Assembly (NCBI GenBank): GCA_009746045.1
Contig: RPFO01000072.1
Location: 5,016,087-5,080,086, forward strand
Source of the DNA: Mesostigma viride
Lineage: Eukaryota > Streptophyta > Mesostigmatophyceae > Mesostigmatales > Mesostigmataceae
DNA length: 64,000 bases
Direction of reading: 5' to 3'
In this document: positions 1 through 11,137 of the stretch, piece after piece
How the letters are laid out: each line of letters begins with the position of its first letter
How positions within the stretch are numbered: the first letter of the stretch is position 1
Notes under the pieces: generated by a model
What the model saw: only the letters and a program-made list of their open reading frames with translations
Told to the model about the DNA's origin: nothing
The model's database searches: none
Position numbers and translations under genes: made by a program

Positions 1-564
1 AGTCAATGGCCCAATGACAACATGGAGGCGCTGATGTGACAGGATTATCGCATGACAGCCTGCCTACCAGCAGTTCCACCCACGATGCCTCCAATTTTTT
101 TGGGGGGCATGGCAGTCTACTGAGCTACGCCGCCTCACCCACGCGAGCACCTCAAGGTAAAAATCTACGGATGTCTACCTGTCCCACGCAAGCATGCGGT
201 GCACACACGCCCCCCTGCCACACAAACAGTCATCACAAATCGTCATCACCGACTGCCCATCACCAACCACTCACCATGAACACTCACCACAGGCACGGAT
301 CACGCCCCCTCGCCACCGATAAACACTGGATGTGCAGCCCGGTACAGCAATAGCCGGTCACACACGCACGCATGATGTACTGTCTATCCAGACAACCCCC
401 AGAAACTACTCATCACAAACTACTCGTCGCAAACAGTCATGGTCAAGCACTCACCGGGTGCGCCGCCGGGTCCAGGAACAGGCACACGCGGTCAACATCG
501 GCCAGGGACTCGTTCACGGTGAAGCGTTGGATCTCATCCTCCGTCTTACCCAGGGTGCTCTGGC

Positions 565-840
565 AGCATGGGGGCACGGGTGCAGGGGCATGGAGTGAAG
601 GCGCATGCAGATGAGGGCAAGGGCATACGTGGGCATGGAGTATTACCGGGTGAAGTTAAGGGCAACGGCGAACAGGAATCAAATAATGGGGCGCGGGCAT
701 GGGTAAATGGTGCGCGGGCATAAGGGAAATGGCACACGGGCATAGTGTAAATGCGGTGGGCATACCAAAGTGCGTGGGTACAGGGTAAAGATGCGAGGGC
801 AGCAAGGGAATGTGCACACGGGCATGGGCAGGTGGTGCTC
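565..840. repeat. Degenerate G-rich minisatellite (about 30-bp unit)
   Basis: The motif GGGCATGGG/GGGCATA recurs about every 30 bases, with many substitutions and spacer variants such as GGTAAATG. The open frames across it on both strands are consequences of the repeat and are not treated as genes. Confidence 0.5.
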
Positions 841-883
841 AAGACGAGGGAACAGGCGTGCCAACTGCCAGCATATGCAAAGT

Positions 884-904
884 TGTGTGTGTGTGTGTGT
901 GTGC
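884..904. repeat. (GT)n microsatellite
   Basis: An almost pure GT dinucleotide run of about 10 units ends in GTGCGTG. Confidence 0.9.
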
Positions 905-2398
905 GTGTTTGCATGGCGAAGCGACAAAGGAAGCGATTGATTACTATGCGAGCCATCCGGGCAATGGAGGCTCCTCTAGAATTTAAAATTTTGAATGATG
1001 CCTCTAAAAGAGTAGGGAGGTCGGGGTTGGTTGGGGTGGGGCGGGGGAACAAAAAATTTGCTGAATCCTCTCATTCTCTCCAAATCGTAAACAGTAGACC
1101 CCCCCAAACGCGTATTTTTTTTTGCCGCTCAACTGTACACATGAACCCTGTCTGTTGCCCCTTGCAACTCCTCTGCTGCAAGCAAGCCCCAGGGAGTTTC
1201 CTGTCCACCCGACCACCCCCATGAGTGACATGCACTGTGCCGCTAGGGCACTTGACGTGAAAATTTAGACCCTGTCACATTCCCGTGGTCCCCCTGGGAA
1301 GGCAAGAACATGGGATGGTGCAAAGGAATGCCCTGTTTAAAGCAAGTTCTTTCGCCGTGCTAAAGACTGCCCAACCAATCCCACACCTTAACCCTAATCC
1401 TGCCCAGCCCCGTTTGCCCATAGGCACGTTGGTTCCAAGAGCTAAGTACCGAGAGGCCACGGCCTAGCAATGTGGGTTAGCAGTTTTGTCTCTTTGCAGG
1501 TGAGATAGGCCGAAATGATGGTCTGGCCTCTAAACCCAGTGGAACTGCGAACAGTCAGCCAGGCCCTCTTGCTCTTAGGGCATGATACTTCCAGCCCACG
1601 CCACCACTGAGGGAATAGACAAGGAAAGCTGCTGAGGAGAACAAGGAAAGAGAATTAAGAAGATCGTGCAGGCTCACTTTCGAAACGGCATTCCAACTTA
1701 TAAGACAAGAGTTCCACAATATATGCTTCTGGCAAACCCTAGACAAGTGGCTGTCGATGGGCTTAAGGTAACCTGTCCATGGGCCCAATGCAACAGCTTT
1801 GTACAAAAGACATCGCACATTCGTTAACGTACAAGCATGCACGGCCGCGCGGAGCATAGCCTAGCGGTCGCATACATCCCCTGGAAGCATGGCTACGACA
1901 GGTACAGAAGCATGGTATATAACCTGTGCAACATCAACGGACTGCTGTAAAGATGGCTTAGCATCCCTGCCCGCAACAGAAACGGACGATTTGCGCGCAG
2001 GCCTACGAGCATTTCTCTCGTGCTCGCCGCTGCCGCTACGCAAACAAACCTATGGCGTGTACAGCAGTCAGGCCACGCCACGCGAGCCGAATTCGGTCCT
2101 CTATGGGAACAGTTTTACGAGGGAGCAGCAAAGACACGTATTGTCAACAAAACAAGGCCGCTAGTTCACTTACCTCTGCAATCTTAGCTTCAGACGTGAC
2201 ATCCGTCTCAAGCCAGTCAAACTCGTAATCCTCCATAATGAACAGAATTCCGTAATGGGATGTCGTCTCAGACTCTCCAGCAATCTAATCTTTGAGTGCA
2301 ACATGCTCGCCGAAGACTAAAAGCCCTTTTATCCAGCTCCCAAATGAGTTTAAATTTGCCATCAACATAAATTGGCGTTAAGCGCCCTCATAAATTGG

Positions 2399-2446
2399 GC
2401 ACAGCAGCCGGAACTAATCTCGCACAGCAGCCGGAACTAATCTCGC
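2399..2446. repeat. 23-bp tandem duplication
   Basis: Two adjacent identical units begin ACAGCAGCCGG and end AATCTCGC, with starts 23 bases apart (2401 and 2424). Confidence 0.85.
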
Positions 2447-4577
2447 AGCCATAATAACAAGCGTTCCGTCAAGAACACATTTACCCAAACGACGCGGCTA
2501 TTCCAAACCGCATTACGCGAATCTCACGAGTAATTACTAAATGCAAGAAAATTTCCGGAACCTCCATCATCCTTTTTTTCCCTCCTGAACGTTGAATGAA
2601 AGTTGCAACGAAAAATATTCCATCGCGCCCAAAACAAACGCCACGTCCGCCATTCCGTTAAAACAGCATGTGCCATATGCAACTCGCATGTGTCTCGTGC
2701 CTGCCTTCAGTGCCTTGTCCACTAAACAAGATACGGTATCTTACCCAACGTCAAAATTCCGGTCCTCCTGTACGTACTACGTACAGCCCACCGCGCTCGG
2801 CCCACGAGGGCGCGACACCGCGGCGGGGCCGCGATCCTTGTCACGTTTTCTGTTCTGTTCAGTTTTAGTTCTGTTTATTCCCATGCTGTCTTTCTGATGT
2901 AGATTCCATGGCGGAAACGGTCAATGTACCTATGCTACGTATTGTGTATACGAAGTACTGTGCTCGGGACCGAAGTGCGTGCGAGTGCTCGGTTCGCCGA
3001 GTAATAAAATGTACCTTCACGTGGGAAACGGGATTACCACCCGTCCGTAAATTATACGCACTCTCCTACATTACCATAGCCGAATAAGCCGAATGAGTGA
3101 AATGGCCCCCCTTTCTCTCTCTATTAATTATTTGTGACTTGTGAGGCCCTTAATAGTGGTCCTAACAGGGTCCTAATCCAATTTGTAAACATGTACTTTA
3201 GAACAGAGAGCCTGGGAGCTCGAGGCTGTTCTCGAACCAAAGTAATGACGTCTTTCATTGATATATTCCCATCCAGTCTATTGTTTAGAATCTTACTTGA
3301 TTTTTATTTCGATTTGTTTTCGGCATGCATTATACAGTAGTCCATTAGCAGTTTTGAACGTTGATAAAGGCCAACATTAAGAGTTAGTGTAAAAGATATG
3401 ATAGCCTAAATTTCTCACACCGTCCGCCCGCGCATCTGTTACTCTCTCTTGCGGAATACTAATGCTTTTCGGGAGAGTTTTATTTGCTAGCTCTGCTCGC
3501 GATGCAACCAAATTGCACCAACGTCCAGCTTGAATTTCGAGAAGTTAGAGGGAAAACTACGGGGCCTTGCGCATACGTTTGCAGAGACATCCTCTTCAAG
3601 AGCGCAACCAAGGTATCGTATGTGCAGGTTCTTAATTCCATAGCTGTGGATGGCTAGGGGCTCTTAAATCCATGCCAGAGCTGTAAAGGCTTACAACTGC
3701 TACTCGAAATTGGTTTTGTGGTAAGGGATGGTCATGTTTTTCGTGCCAGCAAGGGGGAGGAATTCTCTTTCCTGCCCGTCTCATTCCCTGAAATATCTTG
3801 CTGCCTGGCCGTCGCTAATTCTGCCGAGCCATCCTTGCATCGTGCGCCTGCTGGCGGAAATCTTGTAGTGTACCGAGTCAGAGTTCCATATTACTCTCTA
3901 AACGATCGGCATGTCAAGCTTCAATCGGCAAACCTTGTGTGTTCTCTGGCGCTGTGTACACGGCGCGATTTTTCACCGAAAGAACTTGAGATGCCAATCT
4001 GCGGAAATAATCTAATGTGTCTGTCGTAGCGCGCCAAGTGTGTGTAAGTTGGCTAGACGTGGTGTTCGCTCTGCCTTGTGATCTAATACTTGCCACTTGC
4101 CAGCCCATGGTCCTTCAATCCTTGCCGCGTAACTTTCTAGGGCATTCTTGACATGGCGCTGTGCCATGCACTCTACAGTCTGTATTGGATTCAGCAGCAA
4201 GGTTTCATTTCGGTGCCCTTCTTGCCGTGGGAATTCATGTCATGGCAGGTGGATTACATCCGGTTTCAAAACCACTACTGCAGCAGCATCACCGTCAAGG
4301 TCAAGACATCTGCCATTCTCCCAGGTAGGTCAAGCAAGTTCATTTTCCCCTCCTGTTGCTTCGCACGGTGAAGTGCTTGGATTCCAGATTTGTACCATCG
4401 TTGGTAAAACTCCTGCACAACATCCGGCCATATGTGACACTCTAAATTCTACCATGTGTAGCAGTGAGTCTCACAGCAAGATCAGTGTTGGTTTGACAAC
4501 TGGCATCATACTGTCATTGTTTCCACCTGCCGTTGTCTCCATAAACAAGGGGATCCGTCACGTAAGCGAAGCACTCT

Positions 4578-4735
4578 GCACTCCCACAGCACTCCTCTCG
4601 ATTGGATTCCTACAGCAGTCCTTCCAAGTGGATTCCCACACCACTCCTCTTGAGTGGACTCCTACAGCACTCCTCGCGAGTGGATTCCCACAGCACTCCT
4701 CTCCAGTGGATTCCTACAGAAGTCCTGCGAAGGCT
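4578..4735. repeat. 26-bp minisatellite, about 5-6 units
   Basis: The core GGATTCC (GGACTCC in one unit) recurs at 4604, 4630, 4656, 4682 and 4708, an exact 26-base spacing, followed by CACAGCACTCCTC-type sequence. The period is not a multiple of three, so a protein repeat is unlikely. Confidence 0.85.
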
Positions 4736-4896
4736 GACCTGGGGACCGCTGGTCAACTCCATGTCTATTTTACTTAGTAACTTCTTTGCCACGTCGCTAC
4801 CCCGATATCTAAAGGTTCATAGTGGGACTCTCACTCACGACAGCTGGTACCCGGCACCTGACGCATGGCTACTTCATGAGGTGGCAGTGTCCAGCA

Positions 4897-4917
4897 GTGT
4901 GTGTGTGTGTGTGTGTT
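4897..4917. repeat. (GT)n microsatellite
   Basis: A pure GT run of about 10 units. Confidence 0.9.
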
Positions 4918-5234
4918 AATGGCATCCTGCACTGCTTGGACAATAACAGTATCACGATGCTTCGCTCCCATCACGCATGCGCATATATCTTTTCTGGATT
5001 TGTTTGATCTGTATGCTAAGCATGTTACTTCATCAATGCAACAATTGCTTCGTGTTTATATTTATTAGATGATCTTGGCTTCTCCATCTTTCCACCTCCG
5101 TCTCGGCTCCATAGGACTGAATTTGCTGTTATTCAGCTGGTTCTATAGAGCCAGTTTTGATCGGACATTGAATGGTACTGACCAATAATTAGTATTATTA
5201 ATAGTTTCGATAGTACCTGATGGCGCTCGGCTAA

Positions 5235-5263
5235 CACAACTAAGCCGACTCGGCTTAGTTGTG
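5235..5263. repeat. Perfect 29-bp palindrome
   Basis: Two 14-base arms (left arm CACAACTAAGCCGA) surround a single C, so either strand can form a hairpin with almost no loop. It lies 43 bases left of the TTAA of the element at 5310, outside that element's terminal repeats. It may be a remnant of another element. Confidence 0.9.
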
Positions 5264-5309
5264 CTGGTTGTCTCATTCATACTATCGTAGAGACTTAAGT
5301 ACTCATTAA

Positions 5310-6639
5310 CCCATAGTCCGCTGACCCATTTTTGGCTCTTTCAGACCCCTGAAAAAAAAATCATAACTCACAGGCTGGCCACAACTCCAAATACCCGCAA
5401 CCAAGATGCTAGGAGTACCTACACTTCAAGGGCTTTCAGAATATGCAATAATACCTTGGCTTTATCAAAGCATTTGGATTATAGCTCTACTCAAAGTTGG
5501 CCAAAAGACGATCTTTTTTCCCCAAGGAAAAGTCTTCCCCCTCCCTAACTTCCCAGGTAGGGTAGGGGATCTCAATACCAACATTGGACAACTTAGTTGG
5601 ATAGTCCAATGGTGGTTTCGTTGGGTCAGACCACCCGGATAACCCATCAGACCTATATAAGGTGCTCATATACGTGTGTGGGTTACGCGCGCGTAAACAG
5701 CCATCTATGACATGCAATACAAGAATGCATTATCACAAGCTATAAAAGTTTGCCAAAGGTGCTGGAATACAAACATGTTGCCTACCTGCATTAACGAAAT
5801 GATATGCTCCAAAGAAATGCCATAAAGTGGTCACTTTCAGGGCCAATACCGCTCTTTACAGCAGGCATGGAAGCTTGTTGAAAGGTGCTCTAATAAGCTC
5901 GTCAAATAGAATGCATGGGAGACGTATTCCGCTGCAAAGGACAGGCAAGCACGTTGCCGTACCTGGCTCGTTCACGTCCTGCCCGGATTCCACTGGCCGG
6001 GACCCTCAAATCTCACACATACCATTGCTTTACAGCATAGGTCGCCATAGCCGCATCATGCAGGCATCCTTTATGATTATCAGGTTGATGCTGCGTTCAA
6101 AGATTTCATATAAACGCGTCCGCATTCCCAGCAAACGCATCAGCGGACATCGCGTACGAAATCTGGATGCTTGGGCTGGCGCAGACTGCCCAGCCACGAG
6201 GATAAAATAGAAATATGATAAGCGATTACTCATCTGGCACTGACGACCAAGAAGGCAGTATTTTCCCACCTGAATTTTCCCAATCCTACAAGTTTGGCCA
6301 TGCCTGACCTACGAAAATCACGCATCATCATTCTGAGCAACATTCTAAACCGTTTCTAGCCACGAGACGCAAAATTTCCCTGACAACGGCACGTTGGCGG
6401 CCATATCTCGTTACGCGCGCCCCTGTGAAAATTTCCCGCCAAAGTCACGTGACCCCCTATGATTACAGCCCTATAATTACCAGGCTATGGCGGATATTAC
6501 CCCCAAACCTATGCATCACCTTCGTCCCTAAGTGTTCCCCGACCCACGGGACAACTGTCCTCCGTCACAAGTGGCGCGGCGCGAAATTCGACCGTTAGTC
6601 AAACCCCACGACAAGGTCGGGGGTTTAGTGGACTATGGG
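5310..6639. mobile_element. piggyBac-like non-autonomous DNA transposon
   Basis: The 1,330-bp segment is bounded by TTAA on both sides (5306-5309 and 6640-6643). It has terminal inverted repeats: the left end reads CCCATAGTCCGCTGA and the right end, reverse-complemented, reads CCCATAGTCCACTAA. TTAA duplication with CCC-starting inverted termini is the hallmark of the piggyBac superfamily. The interior has only short open frames with no DDD transposase signature, so it would have to be mobilised in trans. Its termini differ from those of the other TTAA elements in the window, so it is a separate family. Superfamily assignment rests on the ends alone. Confidence 0.8.
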
Positions 6640-6841
6640 TTAATAGTGACTGTTGTACTAATTAATTTGGAATTCCATCCTATGATTTTCGACCGTTTGC
6701 CTTTCCTGGCAATCAAGACGAGGCTTTGCGTGTGCTTACAGTCTAGCATGTTGCAGAGTGCCCATGGTAGGTGACGATAGTAGTCCAACAGTGGCTTTGG
6801 GCGGAAATCCCCTAGTTCGACCGCCTGGTTTTGATGCCTCA

Positions 6842-6941
6842 GTTCACCATCACACAAGGCTTCCAGCCCAACATAAATATAAATATATGTGCAGGTATAA
6901 TGCCTGGACCCTTGGGCTGGAAGCCATGTGCAATGGTGAAC
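6842..6941. repeat. 100-nt hairpin with 30-bp arms
   Basis: The left arm 6842-6871 pairs with 6912-6941 with three mismatches in 30 bases. The innermost 14 bases (GGCTTCCAGCCCAA) pair perfectly and the loop is 40 bases. Size and pairing resemble a small-RNA precursor or a small foldback element. No target duplication was identified. Confidence 0.8.
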
Positions 6942-7079
6942 CATGCCGATGGGGATGAGAGCCAGTATGCCATACCAGTGTATTGTATATTTCACTTGGT
7001 TTTCTGAGTCATGCCTGATGGGGATGAGAACCAGTATGCCATACCAGTGTATTGTATATTTTACTTGGTTTTCGATTAT
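6942..7079. repeat. 68-69-bp direct repeat, two units
   Basis: Two adjacent units start CATGCC(T)GATGGGGATGAG at 6942 and 7010 and share CCAGTATGCCATACCAGTG and the ACTTGGTTTTC end, with a few substitutions. Confidence 0.85.
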
Positions 7080-7586
7080 GTTCCATCGGCACCCAAGTAC
7101 TTACAGCTGAAGGGATTTACTGCGGGGAATTAGATACTTATTGTGGGTGTGTTGGCTCAATGACTGCTATTATTCGGGCGCTATTGTATATCCGGGTACA
7201 AGTTCATGTATATCGCATGCCTTTTCCGTAGGGTTTGTTAGGTTTTGGTGATTGGTCTCGGGTTTACAGGGATGGAATGTTCATAACTACCGATATTTAT
7301 CACATCTGGCCACGGCTGGATGGCCTTGTCTGACAGATATGTGTGCGATATGCGGGGCCTTGCATATAGCATCCTATAGATCATCGAAGTTTTTGAAGCA
7401 CATGCTGTCTTCTGATGGGAAGGTCTTTTATGCTTCCTTGGCCGGTTGTTCTTCAAGGTACCACGGCAAGGGTTGTGAGCTTTTTCTTTCTTTTCTTTTT
7501 TTCCTGATACTCTTACTTTAACTTTGCTGCGTAAGTATTGGTACTTCCCCAATTGTGATGCTTGCATGGCTGGGTGTCCCACGCAG

Positions 7587-7702
7587 GCGCCAGCTCACCA
7601 TCGCCTGACAGATGGCACACGGTGGTACAGCGCTACCCGTTGATGGCCCACCCCCATTTCGAAGATGACGCGCAGGCGGTGCACCTGCTAGGTCCCCATG
7701 TG
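7587..7702 (+). CDS. Candidate internal exon of an unknown host gene
   Basis: The segment follows an acceptor-like CCCACGCAG and ends at a consensus donor (GTGAGT at 7703-7708). One frame is open throughout, starting with two bases of a split codon. It gives 38 residues with plausible codon use, including WHTVVQRYPLMAHPHFEDD and ending HLLGPHV. I do not recognise the protein. The pyrimidine tract before the acceptor is weak. It could belong to the same gene as the exon at 9511-9579, but no full reading frame links them. Confidence 0.35.
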
Positions 7703-7708
7703 GTGAGT

Positions 7709-8661
7709 GCGTGGACATGCAAAGGCATCATGGACAAGGTCCTTAGTGCAGCAAGCTCCATCATGTTGGCATCCCAACTACCTGAGGAGTGGTGGCATTG
7801 CAAGGCTATAGAAACTAAGCCACTTGTACAGCCAGTAGATATCCAATTACCAGAGTGCTTGCCTTGCCATGTGATAGTAGGGGGAGGGGATACTGTAGAG
7901 TAGTGCCTTGCAACTTTTTTAAATATACATCTGACTATGACCCTTGAGCCACTTGAGTTATGCACCCTGAAAGCAGGGCTGCATCTGTGTTTCTGTGCCC
8001 GCGGGCAACTAAATAAGGTATGCATCTCTCTACGCTTCGTCATGGTAAGCGTGTCATGAGAACTGTGTCAATGGTTCAGGCGTTTTAGGGTCATAAACGG
8101 CATTATAAAAAACATTCTAGCGATTCGGAAGAGGGGAAAGGTCCGCTGTCTGCCCCCTTCGCCTCCTGGCTCCGGCCATAAATGTAGGAGTAGTAGGAGA
8201 CGCCCCTGTTTAAGAGGACAATGGACGAGTTGGTCTCATGTAAGAGGCGGGACCACAGCACTTCTCTAGCAGGCTGCTTTTGTATCGGCCCACAAGAAAG
8301 TGCCAAGTTGTAGTTAGCCTTGCACGGCGTTCCGCAGTATCCATCCCGCCGTGCCTCTTCTAATGGCAGCGGAGCCAACGCTTTCTGCCGAACAATCCCC
8401 TCGCTCATCTCTTGGGCAACCTAGCTTGTCATGAGTCCATAGACCTTCCCTGCCTTTTGTGGATGACCTTCCCCACCTTTTTCACCCCACCATCTTCGGA
8501 ATCTCTTGACACCGCACGATTCTGTATTCCGGCTGCGAATGCGCTTTCCCCACTGACCAGCAGCAACTATGCAGAACATATATCATTTGTTGGCGTCGTG
8601 CCAGAGGTTTGCTGATGCCTTGTTGTCCCCATTGCTTTGTGGTATGTTGTGCATGGAATTT
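7709..8661. other. Non-coding or intronic stretch
   Basis: No supported gene or repeat. The open frames here are short and lack domains. The sequence may be intron if the exons on either side are real. Confidence 0.35.
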
Positions 8662-9006
8662 TCCCTTACTCGTCACGCAAACAACATTATCAGAAGCCAA
8701 CCCCTTTGAAAAGGGGTTCCCTTGCAAAGCCGTAGCGGTATAGGGTTTTTCCTTACTCGTCATGCAAACAACATTATCAGAAGCCAACCCCTTTGAAAAG
8801 GGGTTCCCTTGCAAAGCCGTAGCGGTATATGGTTTTTCCTTATAAGTCATGCAAACAACATGATCGGAAGCCAACCCCTTTGAAAAGGGGTTCCCTTGCA
8901 AAGCCGTAGCAGTATAGGGTTTTTCCTTATTAGTCATCCAGACAGCATTATAGAAGCCAACCCCTTTGAAAAGGGGTTCCCTTGCGAAGCCGTAGCAGTA
9001 TAGGGT
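8662..9006. repeat. 87-bp tandem array, four units, each with a hairpin
   Basis: Units start at 8665, 8752, 8839 and 8926, an exact period of 87 bases. Units one to three are nearly identical and the last is more diverged. Each contains AACCCCTTT-GA-AAAGGGGTT, a perfect 9-bp stem with a two-base loop. Because 87 is divisible by three, a minus-strand frame (8482-8937) stays open as a 29-residue repeat beginning KEKPYTATALQGN. I see no promoter, splice context or family supporting a protein. The spacing has no CRISPR repeat/spacer character because the whole unit is conserved. Confidence 0.85.
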
Positions 9007-9510
9007 GTGCTTCGCCCACTATGCATCTTCCCTGCTATCATGGAACGACAGTGCTTTGTTTTCTCAAATCAGTTTGTTGTCAATGCACAAACTCTGCTGC
9101 TGGGCCAGCTGGCCTTGTTCTTATCATATACTCACCGCATCGAAAATATGCTGACCATGCTTTCAAGCTCCTAAGTTGGCCATAACAGCCACCCACTTCC
9201 ATCTATACCCGCCGTTTTGTGCCCAGCAGTTCGTCCTCAGGTCTGTTGGGCGGCTGCTTGTAGCTTTATCATTACCTAAATGTTTCTCATTCCATAGGCA
9301 GGCTGGCAAGATACTATGTATACAAGATGTAGCCTAGTCACTTCACTCTTTCTCCACTGTTATCCTTGCGTATCAATAATTCATAACTTCTCATAAATAT
9401 AGAGGTGATCTCATTGATCTACTAAATGCCGCCACGCCTCTGCGCAGTGTTGGTTGTCTCATGGCTGTCATATTGGTTTCATTCTTGCTTGTTTTCTTTT
9501 CCCTCCACAG
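9007..9510. other. Non-coding or intronic stretch
   Basis: No supported gene. The last 20 bases before 9511 form a good polypyrimidine tract and acceptor, consistent with the end of an intron. Confidence 0.35.
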
Positions 9511-9579
9511 CTTCACCTTGACCCCATTTCGGCGGTTGCCCTCACGCGCGCCCTGGCCATGAGGATCTACCTCTTTCAG
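9511..9579 (+). CDS. Candidate internal exon of an unknown host gene
   Basis: A strong acceptor (TTTTCTTTTCCCTCCACAG) is followed by 23 in-phase codons (LHLDPISAVALTRALAMRIY and on to LFQ) ending CAG before GTGTCC, a usable donor. The exon is phase 0 on both sides and GC-rich at third positions, unlike its surroundings. No family recognised. The frame also stays open past the donor for about 20 codons, so the 3' boundary is uncertain. Transposon-derived sequence starts about 360 bases downstream. Confidence 0.4.
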
Positions 9580-9939
9580 GTGTCCCCCATGTGGCCTGAC
9601 TATGCCATCAAAGGGATCGAGTGCCTTTCCTCACAACAAAGTTAGAATTACGTGACTGCGTGATCAATGGAGTTGAAATCCGCAACTGCACGGTATTGCA
9701 GTTGACATGAATGAACATGTACAAAAATCGCAGCTGAGCCCCGTGTGTACAGTCCTGTTTGTTGAAGGCCAAAGTACCTTGACAACTGAAAACCCTCGTT
9801 TTACATCCGGCTGACCGCCGGCTACGTGAAAGATCTGCACCTGATTCATAACTGAGCGCTATGAACAATGGTCGACTTCATGGTAGGAACTAATCCCTGG
9901 AACAGGATGTGAATTACATTCATCAGGACATTCCGGATC
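9580..9939. other. Non-coding stretch before the LINE cluster
   Basis: No supported gene or repeat. The 5' limit of the first LINE copy is not sharp, so some of this could be LINE sequence too diverged to recognise. Confidence 0.35.
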
Positions 9940-10507
9940 GTAGGTTGTCCGCATCGTGGGTAGGGAACCAGGGGTGCAGGTTGACAACCGTTTCAGGCAT
10001 GGCGGGGCGGAAACGGAGATTCGGCTGGCGGACATCATCTATGCAGACGACACCACCCTCTTCGAGGACACTGAGCACGTGCAGACCTGGCTTGACTGCC
10101 TGGCTATCAAGGCCCGCGCGCAGTGGGGCTTGAGGTCAGCAAGAAGACAGAGGCTCTGGCGATTGGGCTCACTCAGCCACCGCCCGCCCTCTTTCTCCTT
10201 GACGGCTCTCGAGTCCTGTATCAGGACCGCGTCAAGCTGCTGGGCAGCCTCCTCCCCAGCTGCGAGGCTGATGTGGACCACCGCATCTCCCTCGCCTGGC
10301 ACGCTTTACGCCAATACCGGGCCCTGTGGTAGAAGCCCCTGGGCAAGATAGAGAAACAGGACCTGTTGGTCCTCGTCCTTCCTGTTCTTACGTATGGGGC
10401 CGAGACGTGGACCCTCACCGCCGACCTGGCCCGAAAGCTGGACGGCGCGGTCACCAACATGCTGCGATCCATTTCATGCAGAGTAGGCTATGCTGCTCAT
10501 GTTCGCA
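9940..10507 (+). pseudogene. LINE reverse transcriptase fragment (copy L1)
   Basis: The translation shows the reverse transcriptase catalytic box as IYADDTTLFEDTEHVQTWLD (about 10030-10090), followed in another frame by LEVSKKTEALAIG, KLLGSLLPS and, after an in-frame stop at about 10330, YGAETWTLT. These are the palm and thumb blocks of RTE/jockey-type non-LTR retrotransposons. At least one frameshift (about 10115) and a nonsense codon make it a pseudogene. The copy lacks both the 5' endonuclease region and its own 3' end. At 10508 it abuts an inverted 3' end of another copy. Confidence 0.8.
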
Positions 10508-10509
10508 AT

Positions 10510-10772
10510 TAAATTGAATTATAACATGCCTCGTTGGGAGATCATGTAGCACATATTCCTTGATGGATGGGTGGAGTGGAAGGAGCCGCGTAATCGAACT
10601 AACCTAACTCTAAGCTATCTAGTCTAGAAAAATCCTAACTACACTACTCATCAAAACGCCTCCTCCTCTTGGGGGGAGGTGGCTTGCCCACAGGGGCTGG
10701 CGTGTGAGCCTTGACAATCTTCTGCCACCGCGTCTTGTTCTGCATGGCATTCCAAAGAAGGGAGAGAGAGTG
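10510..10772 (-). mobile_element. LINE 3' end, inverted (copy L2)
   Basis: On the minus strand this matches the terminal part of the LINE at 45040-45305: the end of the ORF (lysine/arginine-rich tail), the GATAGCTTAGAGTTAGGTTAG untranslated segment and an AATTNAATT-type tail that here appears at the left. It is a 5'-truncated copy of about 260 bp in the opposite direction to its neighbours. Confidence 0.75.
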
Positions 10773-11137
10773 GATGCTCGCAATGAGGACCTGTACCTCG
10801 GCATGCCATATATCACCAGCACCATTAAGCAGCGATACCTAGCTTTATTTAATTATGCCGTGCCCATGCAGGGGGTCACTCCCTGCTGAGAAGCCATGCC
10901 CTAGCTTTTGTATAGCTGTGCTGATCTTCCCCACCTATGACAGGCTCCCCTTAGCTGGGTGTTGCCTGAAACTCTGGGTGTTGCAGGTGCCCTAGTGCAC
11001 CTAGAGCAAGTGTTGTTTACATTCCCACCCTTGCAGGAAGTAGCTTAGAATGTATGATAGGCCATGTGCCCCTTCTCTGGGCTATGTGCTACATATACTC
11101 CCAACGGAGTTATGTTACAATTCAATTCAATTCAATT
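10769..11137 (+). mobile_element. LINE fragments with (AATTC)n tail (L3)
   Basis: The first 70 bases encode a NEDLYLGMPYITSTIKQR-type segment typical of the LINE C-terminal region. From about 10839 a different 3' untranslated sequence takes over and ends at 11118-11137 in repeated AATTC units. The join suggests two truncated insertions or a chimera. No reading frame is intact. Confidence 0.55.

Larger units (their letters stand above)
1..5305. other. Gene-poor flank, no supported gene
   Basis: I see no open frame with recognisable domains and no convincing splice-bounded exon here. The open frames are short, overlap on both strands and follow base composition or repeats. The stretch holds the short repeats listed separately: a degenerate G-rich array, two (GT)n runs, a 23-bp duplication, a 26-bp minisatellite and a palindrome. 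Around 2,960-3,010 there is an AATAAA-containing, LTR-like segment, but no paired terminal sequence or duplication was found, so it is not called. Confidence 0.5.
6644..7586. other. Non-coding stretch with hairpin and direct repeat
   Basis: No supported gene. It contains the long hairpin at 6842-6941 and the direct repeat that follows. An open frame at about 7252-7521 was considered, but no domain or firm splice context supports it. Confidence 0.4.

Noticed and set aside
546..1052. Long minus-strand open frame rich in Pro, Cys and His
   Set aside because: It is the complement of the degenerate G-rich repeat and the GT run; composition explains it.
1386..1400. CCCTAA-like string resembling a telomere repeat
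   Set aside because: Only about one and a half units, with no array.
2600..3080. LTR-like segment with AATAAA near 3004
   Set aside because: No matching second LTR, no terminal pair and no duplication could be identified.
8662..9006. Possible CRISPR array
   Set aside because: The whole 87-base unit is conserved with no variable spacers, and the context is eukaryotic.
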